In this document: positions 18,580-27,458 of the stretch, one piece after another | Numbering within the stretch: the first letter of the stretch is position 1 | Layout of the letters: each line of letters begins with the position of its first letter | Source: Paraclostridium hominis | Lineage (GTDB): Bacteria > Bacillota > Clostridia > Peptostreptococcales > Peptostreptococcaceae | Assembly: GCF_014306135.1 (NCBI RefSeq) | Contig: NZ_JACRWD010000007.1 | Span: 42,760-106,759, forward strand | Direction of reading: 5' to 3' | DNA length: 64,000 nt | The notes under the pieces: model-generated | What the model was told of the DNA's origin: nothing | Databases searched by the model: none | What the model saw: only the letters and a program-made list of their open reading frames with translations | Program-made: the position numbers and the translations under genes

Positions 18580-19851
18580 TTGAATAAGGTTGTAGTAATA
18601 TCAATAGATTCGTTATTTACTAGAGATATAAAATATTTAGAAAAATTACCTAACTTTAAAAAGATATTAGATGGGGCATCTATAGTAAAAGATATAAACT
18701 GTATATACCCAACACTAACATATCCATGTCATACAACTATAGTAACTGGAGTATATCCAGACAAGCACAATATAAGTCATAATGAAAAATTAGAGTTAAA
18801 TGCTAAAATGCCAGATTGGTATTGGTATAGTAATGATATAAAATGTGATTCTATAATAGATATAGCTAAGAAAAATAATATAACAACTTCTACTATATTA
18901 TGGCCGGTTACAGGTAGATGTAATTCAGATCACAATATAGCTGAAATATGGACTAAAAATGAAGGAGAAGATCCAATAGAAGTCTATACAAATAGCTGTA
19001 GTAAACATCTTATGGAAAAAATATATCCTAAATACTCTCATATTATAAATTGGAATAAAGAGCCGTACTTAGATGAATTTGGAGTTTGTTGTGCAGAGGA
19101 TATAATAAAAGAATATAAGCCAGATTTAATGCTTATACATTTAGCTTACTTAGATCATACAAGACATCAATATGGACTTTACCATGAAAAAGTTATTAAT
19201 TCATTTAAGACTTATGATAAGTGGCTAGGAAGAATTATAAATTCTTTAAAAGAAGCAAGTGTGTACTACAAAACAAATTTTATAATACTTGGAGATCATG
19301 GTCAATTAGAAGTTAAAAAGTTAATAAGTCCAAACATAGTATTTAAAGATAAAGGATTAATAAGTATAGATAAAGATGGAAAAATAACTGATTATAAAGC
19401 TATATTTAAGTCAGCTGGAATATCTAGTCATGTTATAGTAAAAGACAAAACTTACATAGATAAAGTTAAAAATATACTTGAAGCTATGAAAGATGATGAA
19501 ACTTTTGGTATAGAAGGTATATTTGATAGAAATGAATTAAAAAATAATCACAGATTAGATTGTGATGCAGACTTTGTTATAGAGGGAAAAGAAGGTATAG
19601 CCTTTAGTAATGATGTAACAGGAGAAATAACAAAAGAAACTGATAATAGTAATTACAAGTATTGCTTAGCCACTCACGGGCACTTTCCTCACAAGGGAGA
19701 TAAGCCACCATTTATAGCTAAAGGGCCTAATATAAAAGAAAATATAACTATAAATAGTGGGAATTTAGTAGATGAAGCTCCAACTATAATGAAGATATTT
19801 GATATAGATATGAAAAATATAGATGGATGTGCATTCAATATAGTTAAATAA
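18580..19851 (+). CDS. Nucleotide pyrophosphatase/phosphodiesterase, alkaline phosphatase superfamily
   Basis: A 423-residue metalloenzyme of the NPP branch of the alkaline phosphatase superfamily. The first metal Asp lies in the N-terminal VVISIDSLF strand, and the nucleophile Thr lies in the block PTLTYPCHTTIVTGVYP. Later metal ligands are visible in YLDHTRHQYG, LGDHGQ and THGHFPHKGD. These enzymes hydrolyse phosphodiester or pyrophosphate bonds of nucleotides or lipids. There is no signal peptide, so it probably acts in the cytoplasm. I prefer the TTG at 18580, about 8 bases after TAGGAG; the ATG at 18571 directly abuts that Shine-Dalgarno. Confidence 0.88.
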   Translation: MNKVVVISIDSLFTRDIKYLEKLPNFKKILDGASIVKDINCIYPTLTYPCHTTIVTGVYPDKHNISHNEKLELNAKMPDWYWYSNDIKCDSIIDIAKKNNITTSTILWPVTGRCNSDHNIAEIWTKNEGEDPIEVYTNSCSKHLMEKIYPKYSHIINWNKEPYLDEFGVCCAEDIIKEYKPDLMLIHLAYLDHTRHQYGLYHEKVINSFKTYDKWLGRIINSLKEASVYYKTNFIILGDHGQLEVKKLISPNIVFKDKGLISIDKDGKITDYKAIFKSAGISSHVIVKDKTYIDKVKNILEAMKDDETFGIEGIFDRNELKNNHRLDCDADFVIEGKEGIAFSNDVTGEITKETDNSNYKYCLATHGHFPHKGDKPPFIAKGPNIKENITINSGNLVDEAPTIMKIFDIDMKNIDGCAFNIVK

Positions 19852-19853
19852 TT

Positions 19854-19891
19854 AAAACTCTTAAGGTATGATATTCTGCCTTGAGAGTTTT
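19854..19891 (+). terminator. Terminator of the phosphodiesterase gene
   Basis: A 15-bp stem with two G-T pairs (19854-19868 with 19877-19891), followed by TTT-rich sequence. Confidence 0.75.
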
Positions 19892-20002
19892 TTGTATTTC
19901 AAGAATTATCAGAAAATTATTGACTATTAAATTTAATTTGTTATAAAATGTAAATATAAGAAGAGTTTGAATTTTTAAAAAATTGCCAAAGGAGTGATAA
20001 AA

Positions 20003-20881
20003 ATGAATAAGACATACAAAAGGCAAATTAAATTATTTTTTGAATTTATAATGATAGGTATAGGAGCTTTAATAGTAGCTATGGGGTTAGAGCTAATATT
20101 ATCTCCTAATGGTATGGTAGATAGTGGAACTACTGCTTTATCTGTAATAATAAAGTCATTAACAGGGATACCTATGTTTATATTATTATTAGCATTTAAT
20201 ATTCCAATTTTATTATTTACATCAAAGTCATTTGATAGAATATTTTTATTTAAAACTTTATGGGCTAATGTTTGTTCATCATTATTTTTGTATTTATTAA
20301 CTCCAGTTCCACCTGTAACTACATCTGAATTTCTTATTGTAATATATGGAGGAGTATCAATTGGGATAGGTGTTGGAACTGTTATTAAATTTGGAGGGGC
20401 TATAGATGGTAGCGAAATGCTTGCTGTATGGGCAAATAAGAATTTTAAAATCCCTGTATCTACGTTTTTGATGAGCATAAATATTATAGTTTTAGTAATA
20501 ACTGCTATAGTATTTAGTATTGAAAGTGCTATGTTTTCTTTAATTATCATATATATAATGACTAAGATAGTAGATTTAATACTAGATGGATTTAATCAAG
20601 GTAGGTCGGTAATCGTTATATCAAATAAGCATGAAGAAATTGGAGAATATCTTATAAATAAATTAGGAATATCAATAACATATTTAAATGGATATGGAGG
20701 GTATTCAGGTGAAAAGTCAAAAGTAATACTTTGTATAACAGATAAGCTTATGTATCCATCATTAAAAAGAAGTATTTTAGATATTGATAACAATGCGATA
20801 ATTGAAAGTAGCTATTTAGCTGATAGCCACAATATAGAAAGAACTCCTATTGAACAAATTATTAGAAAAAGAATTAAGTAA
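20003..20881 (+). CDS. YitT family membrane protein
   Basis: A 292-residue protein with an N-terminal membrane domain of five or six helices (DUF161/YitT_membrane) and a C-terminal soluble DUF2179 domain containing the typical GYSGEKSKVILCIT segment. Members are common in Firmicutes, often as several paralogues; their transport role is not settled. ATG 20003 follows AAAGGAG with good spacing; an in-frame GTG at 19994 overlaps the Shine-Dalgarno and is rejected. Confidence 0.92.
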   Translation: MNKTYKRQIKLFFEFIMIGIGALIVAMGLELILSPNGMVDSGTTALSVIIKSLTGIPMFILLLAFNIPILLFTSKSFDRIFLFKTLWANVCSSLFLYLLTPVPPVTTSEFLIVIYGGVSIGIGVGTVIKFGGAIDGSEMLAVWANKNFKIPVSTFLMSINIIVLVITAIVFSIESAMFSLIIIYIMTKIVDLILDGFNQGRSVIVISNKHEEIGEYLINKLGISITYLNGYGGYSGEKSKVILCITDKLMYPSLKRSILDIDNNAIIESSYLADSHNIERTPIEQIIRKRIK

Positions 20882-20912
20882 TTAAATTTGTAAAGCTTAA
20901 ACATATAATATA

Positions 20913-20959
20913 AAAAAGCTGTATAGACACTTGGAAAAGTCCAAGTTCTATACAGTTTT
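20913..20959 (+). terminator. Terminator of the YitT gene
   Basis: A long hairpin of about 21 bp with one bulge (20913-20934 with about 20939-20959) followed by T residues. Confidence 0.85.
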
Positions 20960-20975
20960 TTTATTATTAATTAAT

Positions 20976-21003
20976 ATTATTTAATTATTTAAGGATTATT
21001 TAA
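20976..21003 (+). promoter_or_regulatory. Three ATTATTTAA direct repeats upstream of the ABC exporter
   Basis: The nine-base string occurs at 20976, 20984 and 20995, about 80 bases before the ABC ATPase gene. Direct repeats are the usual target type of OmpR-class regulators, and one is encoded in the same cluster. The low complexity of the sequence makes chance likely. Confidence 0.25.
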
Positions 21004-21079
21004 GATTGAGTTTATAATAAAGTAAGATTGCATCCATATAATATAAACATAACAACGAGGAAAACAAATGGAGGTAATT

Positions 21080-21967
21080 ATGAATAAATTAGAAATTGTA
21101 AACTTAACAAAATCATATCAGCACAAAAATGCAAATGAGAATATAAATCTAACATTGGAAAGTGGAGTATATGGATTACTTGGACCTAATGGAGCAGGAA
21201 AAACTACTTTAATGAAACAAATAGCAACATTAAAGCAACCTACAAGTGGAAAAATATTATATAACGGAAAAGATATAAATTCATTAGATGATGAATACAG
21301 AGCAGTTGTTGGATACTTACCACAAGATTTTGATGCTTATAAAAACTTTAGTGCAAAAGACTTTTTATTATATATAGGAGCATTAAAGGGAATGAGTAAA
21401 AGTGAAGCTAGGGAAAAAACTGAAAAATTATTAAAATTAGTAGGACTTCAAGAAGTAAAAAATAAGTATATATCAAAGTTTTCAGGTGGTATGAAAAGAA
21501 GAGTAGGTATAGCACAAGCACTTTTAAATGATCCTAAAATACTTATATTAGATGAGCCAACAGCAGGATTAGACCCGCAAGAAAGAGCTAGATTTAGAAA
21601 TTTATTATCTCAAATAGGTAAAGAAACTATAGTTATATTATCAACTCATATAATATCAGATATAGAATCTGTAGCTAAAGAAACTATAATGATTAAAGAT
21701 GGTAAGGTATTATTACAAGGAACTCACAGAGAAATTTTAAATGATATGAGTGGAAAAGTATATAGTATAACAGTTAAAGATGAAAGAGAAGTATTTGATA
21801 TACAAAATAAATATAAGGTTGTTAGTATACAACGTGGTGTAGAGGATATAGAACTTAGAGTTATAAGTGATAAAGGAATAAAAGACTTTAATGCAAAAAA
21901 TATAGAACCTAGATTTGAAGACGTTTATATGTTTTATTTTGATTTAGAAGATTCTAGGGAGGTATAA
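21080..21967 (+). CDS. ABC exporter ATP-binding protein
   Basis: A 295-residue ABC-2 type ATPase with Walker A GPNGAGKTT, signature FSGGMKRR and Walker B LILDEPTAGLD. The family is used for export of peptides, lantibiotics or drugs, or for immunity to them. It is followed 2 bases later by the first permease, then a second permease and a two-component system, an arrangement typical of peptide-antibiotic sensing and resistance modules. The ATG at 21080 follows GGAGGT; the frame starting at 21068 includes that Shine-Dalgarno and is rejected. Confidence 0.93.
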   Translation: MNKLEIVNLTKSYQHKNANENINLTLESGVYGLLGPNGAGKTTLMKQIATLKQPTSGKILYNGKDINSLDDEYRAVVGYLPQDFDAYKNFSAKDFLLYIGALKGMSKSEAREKTEKLLKLVGLQEVKNKYISKFSGGMKRRVGIAQALLNDPKILILDEPTAGLDPQERARFRNLLSQIGKETIVILSTHIISDIESVAKETIMIKDGKVLLQGTHREILNDMSGKVYSITVKDEREVFDIQNKYKVVSIQRGVEDIELRVISDKGIKDFNAKNIEPRFEDVYMFYFDLEDSREV

Positions 21968-21969
21968 AA

Positions 21970-22716
21970 ATGACAAATATTATAAATTTAGAATTAAAAA
22001 AAATATTTAATAAAAAAGGATTAATTATATCTTGGGTATTTGCTTTATTCTTAGGATATGTAAGTGTTAGAAATTTTTCGGTAGCAGATAGCTATGCAGA
22101 TTTATTTATTAAATATTATGGACTAGCTCCTTTAATGGGAATATTAATGTTTAGTATGTTTTCAGGAAGCTTTGTTTTAGAGTATAGTTCTAATATGGAT
22201 TCTATAATAAAGTCTACTAAAAATGGCAAAAATAAGTTAGTTTTAGCAAAATCTATAGCATATACAATAGCTGCAAGTATAGTAAATTTATCTATATTAA
22301 GTGTTATGAGTTTTAAGATAATATCAGGAAATAATTTTAAAGGATTAGATATGGCTATAAAAAATATCGGATATTTTGGGAATAGTGGTTCAAATATAAC
22401 TGTTTTACAGATGTTAATGATAACTTGTTTAACTGTTATACTAGGGTCTTTCTTCTTTGCACAGCTTGGACTTTGGTTATCATCTATAAGTAATAAAGCA
22501 GTATTACCATTTTTCGTAGGTGGATTAATAATGGGTATACCATATTTTATTCACAGCAAAATAGGTGGATTTACTCCTTTATGGGGAATGTATAGTTCAG
22601 AAATTATAAGATACAAAGTAGGTATATTAGGATTTGTAGTATTCATAATTTTAAGTACTGTAGGAAGTTTTGTTCTTTATAAGCTTGCAGATAAAGGATT
22701 TTCAAAAGAAAGATAG
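21970..22716 (+). CDS. ABC-2 type permease
   Basis: A 248-residue membrane protein with about six helices. It starts with a short cytoplasmic helix (LELKKIFNKKG), common in ABC-2 permeases. It is encoded 2 bases after its ATPase. No specific subfamily recognised. Probably forms a heteromeric channel with the next permease. Confidence 0.85.
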   Translation: MTNIINLELKKIFNKKGLIISWVFALFLGYVSVRNFSVADSYADLFIKYYGLAPLMGILMFSMFSGSFVLEYSSNMDSIIKSTKNGKNKLVLAKSIAYTIAASIVNLSILSVMSFKIISGNNFKGLDMAIKNIGYFGNSGSNITVLQMLMITCLTVILGSFFFAQLGLWLSSISNKAVLPFFVGGLIMGIPYFIHSKIGGFTPLWGMYSSEIIRYKVGILGFVVFIILSTVGSFVLYKLADKGFSKER

Positions 22717-22749
22717 ATAATTTTATGCAAGCTATTTAGGAGGAAAAAG

Positions 22750-23775
22750 ATGATTAGATGGGAAATTAAAAAACTATTTAAAAATAAATCAATAATAATA
22801 TCAAGTATAATACTTATACTTTTATGCTCTATGATGAGTTTTTTAAAACCAGATTTAGAAACAGAAAATAATTATTTTGATAAAAATGGGAATTATGTTC
22901 AAGATAATAGAGCAAAAAATGTAATAGCTAATGAAAAACTAGTAAATAAAGTTACAGAACTTGAAACTCTAGATAAAGCTAATAAAAGTAATAAGTTAGA
23001 TGATATGAGTAAAAAAATGGCAAATATGGCCAGTGGAAAGCTTCAAAAAGATAATGGAAAAAATTATAAAGATATAAGTTTTTACAAAGTATTTAACTTT
23101 AGAATAAATAATGCTTTTTCAGGGTTTGTTATAGTTGGTATCTGTGTATATATTTTTTCTAATATTTACACAGATGAAAAATTATCTAATGTAGACTCTA
23201 TAATATTATCAGGTAAGAATAAATATAAAGCATTGTTTTCGAAGTTATCTTTAGCTATTATAGCACCTATATTTATATATTTAGTTTATATTCTAGCAAT
23301 TGGAGTTATAACTAGTATACAATATGGTAATCCAATTAATGGAAGTTTACAAGCATATAGAATAGTCGATACATTTAGTTTATTAAAACCTATAACTATA
23401 TATGGATACACTATGGTAAATATATTAACTATGATGATTGTATTTGTTAGTGTGGGAGTATTTGCAAGTTTATTTTCTTTTATAACAAATAATTCAGTAC
23501 AATCTATAGTATCTGTAACTGTATTTATAGTAATAGGTAAAATAATAGCGTCACTTAAATTTTTACCTGAAAATTTATTAGCAGTAGTTGGATGTTCAAA
23601 TTATATAGATATAATTATGAATCCTCAAATGCTTATAGGAAATTATCTTGGAGATATAAATGTATTTGGCAAAAGTATAGGTGTAGTAAATGTAGGATAT
23701 ATAGGATTAATAGTTATACTTATGATAGGTATTGTTTCAAATATATATGTATTTAAAAAAGTTTTAAATAAATAA
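22750..23775 (+). CDS. ABC-2 type permease with large extracellular loop
   Basis: A 341-residue permease. The N-terminal WEIKKLFKNKS segment and first helix are followed by an external, Lys/Asn/Asp-rich loop of about 80 residues, then about five helices. The loop might contact a peptide ligand, but this is inference. An AGGAGG precedes the ATG. It ends the exporter operon, with a terminator before the regulator genes. Confidence 0.83.
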   Translation: MIRWEIKKLFKNKSIIISSIILILLCSMMSFLKPDLETENNYFDKNGNYVQDNRAKNVIANEKLVNKVTELETLDKANKSNKLDDMSKKMANMASGKLQKDNGKNYKDISFYKVFNFRINNAFSGFVIVGICVYIFSNIYTDEKLSNVDSIILSGKNKYKALFSKLSLAIIAPIFIYLVYILAIGVITSIQYGNPINGSLQAYRIVDTFSLLKPITIYGYTMVNILTMMIVFVSVGVFASLFSFITNNSVQSIVSVTVFIVIGKIIASLKFLPENLLAVVGCSNYIDIIMNPQMLIGNYLGDINVFGKSIGVVNVGYIGLIVILMIGIVSNIYVFKKVLNK

Positions 23776-23781
23776 TTAAAC

Positions 23782-23839
23782 AAAAACGGATGTTTTATAG
23801 TCAAATATTTTTACAATTTACTATAATTCATTCGTTTTT
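23782..23839 (+). terminator. Terminator between the ABC exporter and its two-component system
   Basis: An 11-bp stem with one wobble (23782-23792 with 23829-23839) plus an inner complementary segment; followed by a T run. It suggests that the regulator genes have their own promoter. Confidence 0.7.
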
Positions 23840-23958
23840 TATTTTAATTTATTTTTTTATGTAATTTGTAAAAAATTCATATTTTGGATAAAATATTAAC
23901 TATAAATCTAAAAATAAAAGTTATCGACTAAATGAATCACTAAAGATAGGAGATTAAT

Positions 23959-24681
23959 ATGGAAAATACGATAAAAGAAAAAAATATATTATTAGTAGAT
24001 GATGAAGTAGATATATTAAAGTTATTAAGTACGGTACTTAAAAAAGAAGGATTTAAAAATATATATACAGCAGAAACAGGAAATGAAGCTTTGAAAATAT
24101 TTACAAATAAAGAAATAGATATAGTAATACTAGATATAATGTTACCAGATAAAGAAGGTTATGATGTATTTAAAGAAATAAGACAAATATCTCAAGTACC
24201 AGTTTTATTTTTATCAGCTAAAACTGAGGAAATGGATAGAGTTTTAGGATTAGCATTAGGAGCAGATGATTATATCACTAAGCCGTTTAGCCCAAAAGAA
24301 GTAGCGCTTAGAATTAAGTTGAACTTAAAGAAAAACATAATATTAAATTCTGTAAAGGAAGAGCCTAAAAGTGATAAATTAGTTTTTGGGCCATTTGAAA
24401 TAGATGAAGAACGCATAGAAGTTAAAAAAAATGGAGAACCTATAGTACTTAAGGCAAAGGAATTTAAAATGTTTTTATATATGGCAAATCATTTAGAACA
24501 AATTATAAGTAAGGAAAAATTTTGTGATGAAGTATGGGGAGAAGATTTTATAGGATTTGATAATACTATAATGGTACATATAAGAAGACTTAGAGAAAAA
24601 ATAGAAGATAACCCGTCAAAACCTAAGTATATAAAAAATATTAAAGGGTTAGGGTACAAACTAACTTTAAAGGAAGATTAA
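23959..24681 (+). CDS. OmpR-family response regulator
   Basis: A 240-residue regulator. The receiver domain has the acidic pair D14-D15, phosphoacceptor D59 (VILDIMLPD) and the conserved Lys in LSAK. The C-terminal winged helix ends in VHIRRLREKIE...GLGYKL. It probably controls the ABC exporter upstream in response to the histidine kinase encoded one base downstream. Confidence 0.94.
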   Translation: MENTIKEKNILLVDDEVDILKLLSTVLKKEGFKNIYTAETGNEALKIFTNKEIDIVILDIMLPDKEGYDVFKEIRQISQVPVLFLSAKTEEMDRVLGLALGADDYITKPFSPKEVALRIKLNLKKNIILNSVKEEPKSDKLVFGPFEIDEERIEVKKNGEPIVLKAKEFKMFLYMANHLEQIISKEKFCDEVWGEDFIGFDNTIMVHIRRLREKIEDNPSKPKYIKNIKGLGYKLTLKED

Positions 24682-24682
24682 T

Positions 24683-26092
24683 ATGAAATGGAAAATAACT
24701 TTTAAATATATAGTAAGTATTATATGTGTAGTTATGATAGTTACTATATTAAATATATCTGGGATAATAGGAGGTTTTATTTTTAATAAAATTAATGATA
24801 TAAAAAAACCAGAAGATAAATTTACCAGAGATTTTAGTAATTATATACAGATTAAAGATAATAATGTAGTAGTAGATAAAGAAGGTAAACATATACTAGA
24901 TAAAGAGCATATATGGATACAGATATTAGATGAAAACTCAAATGAAATATATAGGTATAATGCACCAGAGAAACTTAACAAAAAGCATACTCCCGCAGAG
25001 CTTATAAATGGGTATAAATATGCTGGAGGGTTTAAGTATACGGATGCAGATAATATATTAGTTTCTAGTAAAATTATAGATAATAAAGAGTACACTTATA
25101 TACTAGGATTTGATAGAAATTCCTTACAAAAATATATACTTACAGTTAATCCAACAGATTTAGCCAATACCGTTATTAAAATAATATGGATTATATTATT
25201 TATAGATTTAATAATAGCATTAATATTTGGATATTTATTTAGTAAAAGGCTTACAAAACCTATGAAAAATATAATAGAAGGTGTCGAGAACCTAGAAGAA
25301 GGAAAATATGATATATATTATAAAGAAAAAGGATTATATCAAAGTGTATACAATAAGTTAAATAAGTTAGCAGATACTTTAAAAAGTAATGAAGCCCAAA
25401 GAAATAAATTAGATAAGTTAAAACAGGAATGGATAGCAAATATATCACATGATATAAAAACACCTTTATCATCTATAAAAGGATATGCAGAACTTTTAAG
25501 TGATAGTGATTATGAAATAGATAGTGAAGAAGTCAAAGATTATGGATTAATAATAAATCAGAAATCAGAGTATATTAAAGGATTAGTTGACGATTTAAAT
25601 TTAACTATGAAATTAAAAAGTAGTGATAGAGTATTAAATAAAAATGAAGAAAATATAGTTAGGATAATTAAAGATTCTATAATTCAAATTCTCAATGATC
25701 CTAAATACTCAAATAGAGATATTGAATTTATTACAAATAAAGATGTTATAAAAAAACAAGTTGATGCTAATCTTTTTAAGAGAGTTATAAATAATCTTGT
25801 TTATAATGCTTTGATACATAACCATGAAGATGTTAGTATAATAGTAAGTATAGATTATAAAAGTGATAACGAAATTATTATATCTGTTAAAGATAATGGT
25901 AAAGGAATTAGTAAGGATGATTTAGAGCGTATATTTGATAGATATTACAGGGGTACAAATACAGGAGAAACTCATAAAGGCTCAGGACTTGGAATGGCTA
26001 TAGCGAAGGAAATTATAGTCGCTCACGGATTTGACATAGGCATAACTAGTGAACTTGGAGCTGGAACAACTGTTTTTATAAATATAAATTAA
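24683..26092 (+). CDS. Sensor histidine kinase
   Basis: A 469-residue membrane kinase with two helices flanking an external sensor domain (about residues 30-160), then a HAMP linker, an H-box (ISHDIKTPLSSIKGY), an N-box (NNLVYNALIHN) and ATP-binding DNGKGIS and GSGLGMAIAKEI motifs. All catalytic motifs are intact. The ligand is not predictable; the linkage to an ABC-2 exporter suggests an antimicrobial peptide or envelope signal. Confidence 0.94.
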   Translation: MKWKITFKYIVSIICVVMIVTILNISGIIGGFIFNKINDIKKPEDKFTRDFSNYIQIKDNNVVVDKEGKHILDKEHIWIQILDENSNEIYRYNAPEKLNKKHTPAELINGYKYAGGFKYTDADNILVSSKIIDNKEYTYILGFDRNSLQKYILTVNPTDLANTVIKIIWIILFIDLIIALIFGYLFSKRLTKPMKNIIEGVENLEEGKYDIYYKEKGLYQSVYNKLNKLADTLKSNEAQRNKLDKLKQEWIANISHDIKTPLSSIKGYAELLSDSDYEIDSEEVKDYGLIINQKSEYIKGLVDDLNLTMKLKSSDRVLNKNEENIVRIIKDSIIQILNDPKYSNRDIEFITNKDVIKKQVDANLFKRVINNLVYNALIHNHEDVSIIVSIDYKSDNEIIISVKDNGKGISKDDLERIFDRYYRGTNTGETHKGSGLGMAIAKEIIVAHGFDIGITSELGAGTTVFININ

Positions 26093-26110
26093 TAGTAGAT
26101 AATCATAAAA

Positions 26111-26139
26111 GGGTATATCCTAAAGCTTAGGATATACCC
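26111..26139. terminator. Bidirectional terminator after the kinase gene
   Basis: A perfect 13-bp stem (26111-26123 with 26127-26139) with a 3-nt loop, located between the kinase gene and the convergent Cys-rich peptide gene. Confidence 0.8.
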
Positions 26140-26156
26140 TGAAAATATATCAAAAA

Positions 26157-26273
26157 CTATCTACAACATTTACAGCAATGTCTACAACATCCACATCTTC
26201 GACAAATTTTAAAGCAGAAAAAACATCTGCCACATCTTTTACAACGACAGCAAAAAAATGATCTATTATTCAT
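26157..26273 (-). CDS. 38-residue cysteine-rich basic peptide
   Basis: A small gene on the minus strand that is easily missed. An AAAGGAGG lies 6-7 bases before the ATG at 26273 and the frame stops with TAG at 26157. The product has 14 cysteines in 38 residues, arranged as CC, CxC, CxxC and CCxxCC-like groups, and about ten Arg/Lys. It resembles in style the Cys-rich morphogenetic or coat proteins of clostridial spores, and the divergent neighbour is also Cys-rich. A metal-binding or disulfide-crosslinked spore coat component is my inference; no family recognised. Confidence 0.75.
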   Translation of the reverse strand: MNNRSFFCCRCKRCGRCFFCFKICRRCGCCRHCCKCCR

Positions 26274-26402
26274 AAAATTCCTCCTTTATAACATACAAAG
26301 AATAAACATTCTTTATATATTATATTTACTACGACAAAATTTGTGCAGGAAATAAAAAATTTGACAAAATACATTAAACAGTGTCAAAAAAGTTGTTAGC
26401 TT

Positions 26403-26411
26403 CATAGTATA
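26403..26411 (+). promoter_or_regulatory. Candidate sigma-K-type -10 element
   Basis: The string CATAGTATA matches the sporulation mother-cell consensus CATAnnnTA and lies 47 bases before the start of the Cys-rich gene. The -35 element is not convincing, so this is only suggestive. Confidence 0.35.
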
Positions 26412-26457
26412 GTGTATGGATATTAAAATCCATAAATAATATAAGGGAGCTGATTTT

Positions 26458-26817
26458 ATGGGATGTAATAATCATAAATCCTGTAATAAATCAAATAGCA
26501 ATATAAAATGTTGTCATTGTCATTTTCATTGCAACTGCAATAATAATTCAGCGAATGAATGCAGAAAATTTCCTACATGCCCAAATAAAAACAATAGAGA
26601 AGATATATATAAATATTTAGGTAAATATTTATATAATTTACTAGAAGAAATAGATTTACCATGTGATCATCAAGGATTAGATGAAAGTATAAGAATATTA
26701 GCTGAAGGTGGATCTTTACCATGTGGACATCCTAGTCTAGAAGAGTTAATATTAATGGCATTGTTTGGTGATAAAGAAAATTTTTGTGAATATTGCTTTA
26801 AAAAATGCTGTAGATAG
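26458..26817 (+). CDS. Cysteine- and histidine-rich protein, probably spore coat/exosporium
   Basis: A 119-residue protein. The N-terminal ~45 residues are rich in Cys, His and Asn (KCCHCHFHCNCNNN), the middle is helical and acidic, and the C-terminus ends in CEYCFKKCCR. Two short repeats, LPCDH and LPCGH, occur in the middle. The composition is like Cys-rich exosporium proteins of C. difficile (CdeC-like in style, not by alignment). Start supported by AAGGGAG. Divergently encoded from the 38-residue Cys-rich peptide. Confidence 0.75.
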   Translation: MGCNNHKSCNKSNSNIKCCHCHFHCNCNNNSANECRKFPTCPNKNNREDIYKYLGKYLYNLLEEIDLPCDHQGLDESIRILAEGGSLPCGHPSLEELILMALFGDKENFCEYCFKKCCR

Positions 26818-26845
26818 TAAAAATATTATGAAAGTATGAACCATT

Positions 26846-26903
26846 AACCTCCTATTGTCGTAATATATATCAAAGCTTCAAATTTAATTGACAGTAGGAG
26901 GTT
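26846..26903 (+). promoter_or_regulatory. Hairpin that would bury the Shine-Dalgarno of the next gene
   Basis: A 14-bp inverted repeat with one wobble (26846-26859 with 26890-26903) encloses a 30-nt AT-rich loop. The 3' arm contains the AGGAGG used by the gene starting at 26913. Folding would block ribosome access. No T tract follows, so it is not a terminator. Confidence 0.55.
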
Positions 26904-26912
26904 TATATTATA

Positions 26913-27419
26913 ATGGATAAAAATTTTGATATAAATAGAGAACCAAATGGAGTTATAGTATATCCGCCGTGGATGGAGGATTTTATAAAGCATTATTTTC
27001 CACAAAATCCGGGGAAACCACAAAAGCCAAATGAAGATAATGATAAACTAAAAGTTAATATAAAATCTATAGTAGAAGATGAATTTGTAGTAGTTGGAGA
27101 TGATGACTATCTTTATGCAACAGGTAGAAAAGTTAATCAAAATGGAATATTTAGAATAATAATGCTAGATGATAATGAGGTTAAAATACGACAAGCAGGT
27201 GGAGATTTTATAAGAGTTGATAATAGAGATTTTTTAGTTTCAGATACTGATAGAAAAGGTGCTACTAAGTTTAAAATGTATAAAATAGCTGATAAAGAAT
27301 ATGTATTACAAGCACCTAATGGGTATTATGTAAGAGTAAGAGACAATGACAAGAGACTTGTTGCTAGAGCTGAAAATCCTGGAAATAGAACTAGATTTAA
27401 ATTTAGAGAAGTTAAATAA
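26913..27419 (+). CDS. Hypothetical beta-rich protein (fascin/beta-trefoil-like repeats)
   Basis: A 168-residue soluble protein without cysteine. After a Pro/Asn-rich N-terminus (about 1-45), the rest looks like repeated beta hairpins, with segments such as FVVVGDDDYLYATG, FIRVDNRDFLVSD and YYVRVRDNDKRLVARA. These resemble the repeat pattern of fascin-like beta-trefoil proteins. No membrane or signal segment. Its position next to Cys-rich proteins suggests a possible spore-surface role. Translation may be controlled by the hairpin covering its Shine-Dalgarno. Confidence 0.7.
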   Translation: MDKNFDINREPNGVIVYPPWMEDFIKHYFPQNPGKPQKPNEDNDKLKVNIKSIVEDEFVVVGDDDYLYATGRKVNQNGIFRIIMLDDNEVKIRQAGGDFIRVDNRDFLVSDTDRKGATKFKMYKIADKEYVLQAPNGYYVRVRDNDKRLVARAENPGNRTRFKFREVK

Positions 27420-27422
27420 TAT

Positions 27423-27458
27423 AAAAAAACAAATCCTAGAAATAGGATTTGTTTTTTT
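27423..27458 (+). terminator. Terminator of the beta-rich protein gene
   Basis: A 16-bp perfect stem (27423-27438 with 27443-27458) with a GAAA tetraloop; the distal arm ends in T residues. Confidence 0.9.

Noticed and set aside
19975..20550. A 191-codon antisense frame within the YitT gene
   Set aside because: Shadow of a clear membrane protein gene; no ribosome binding site.
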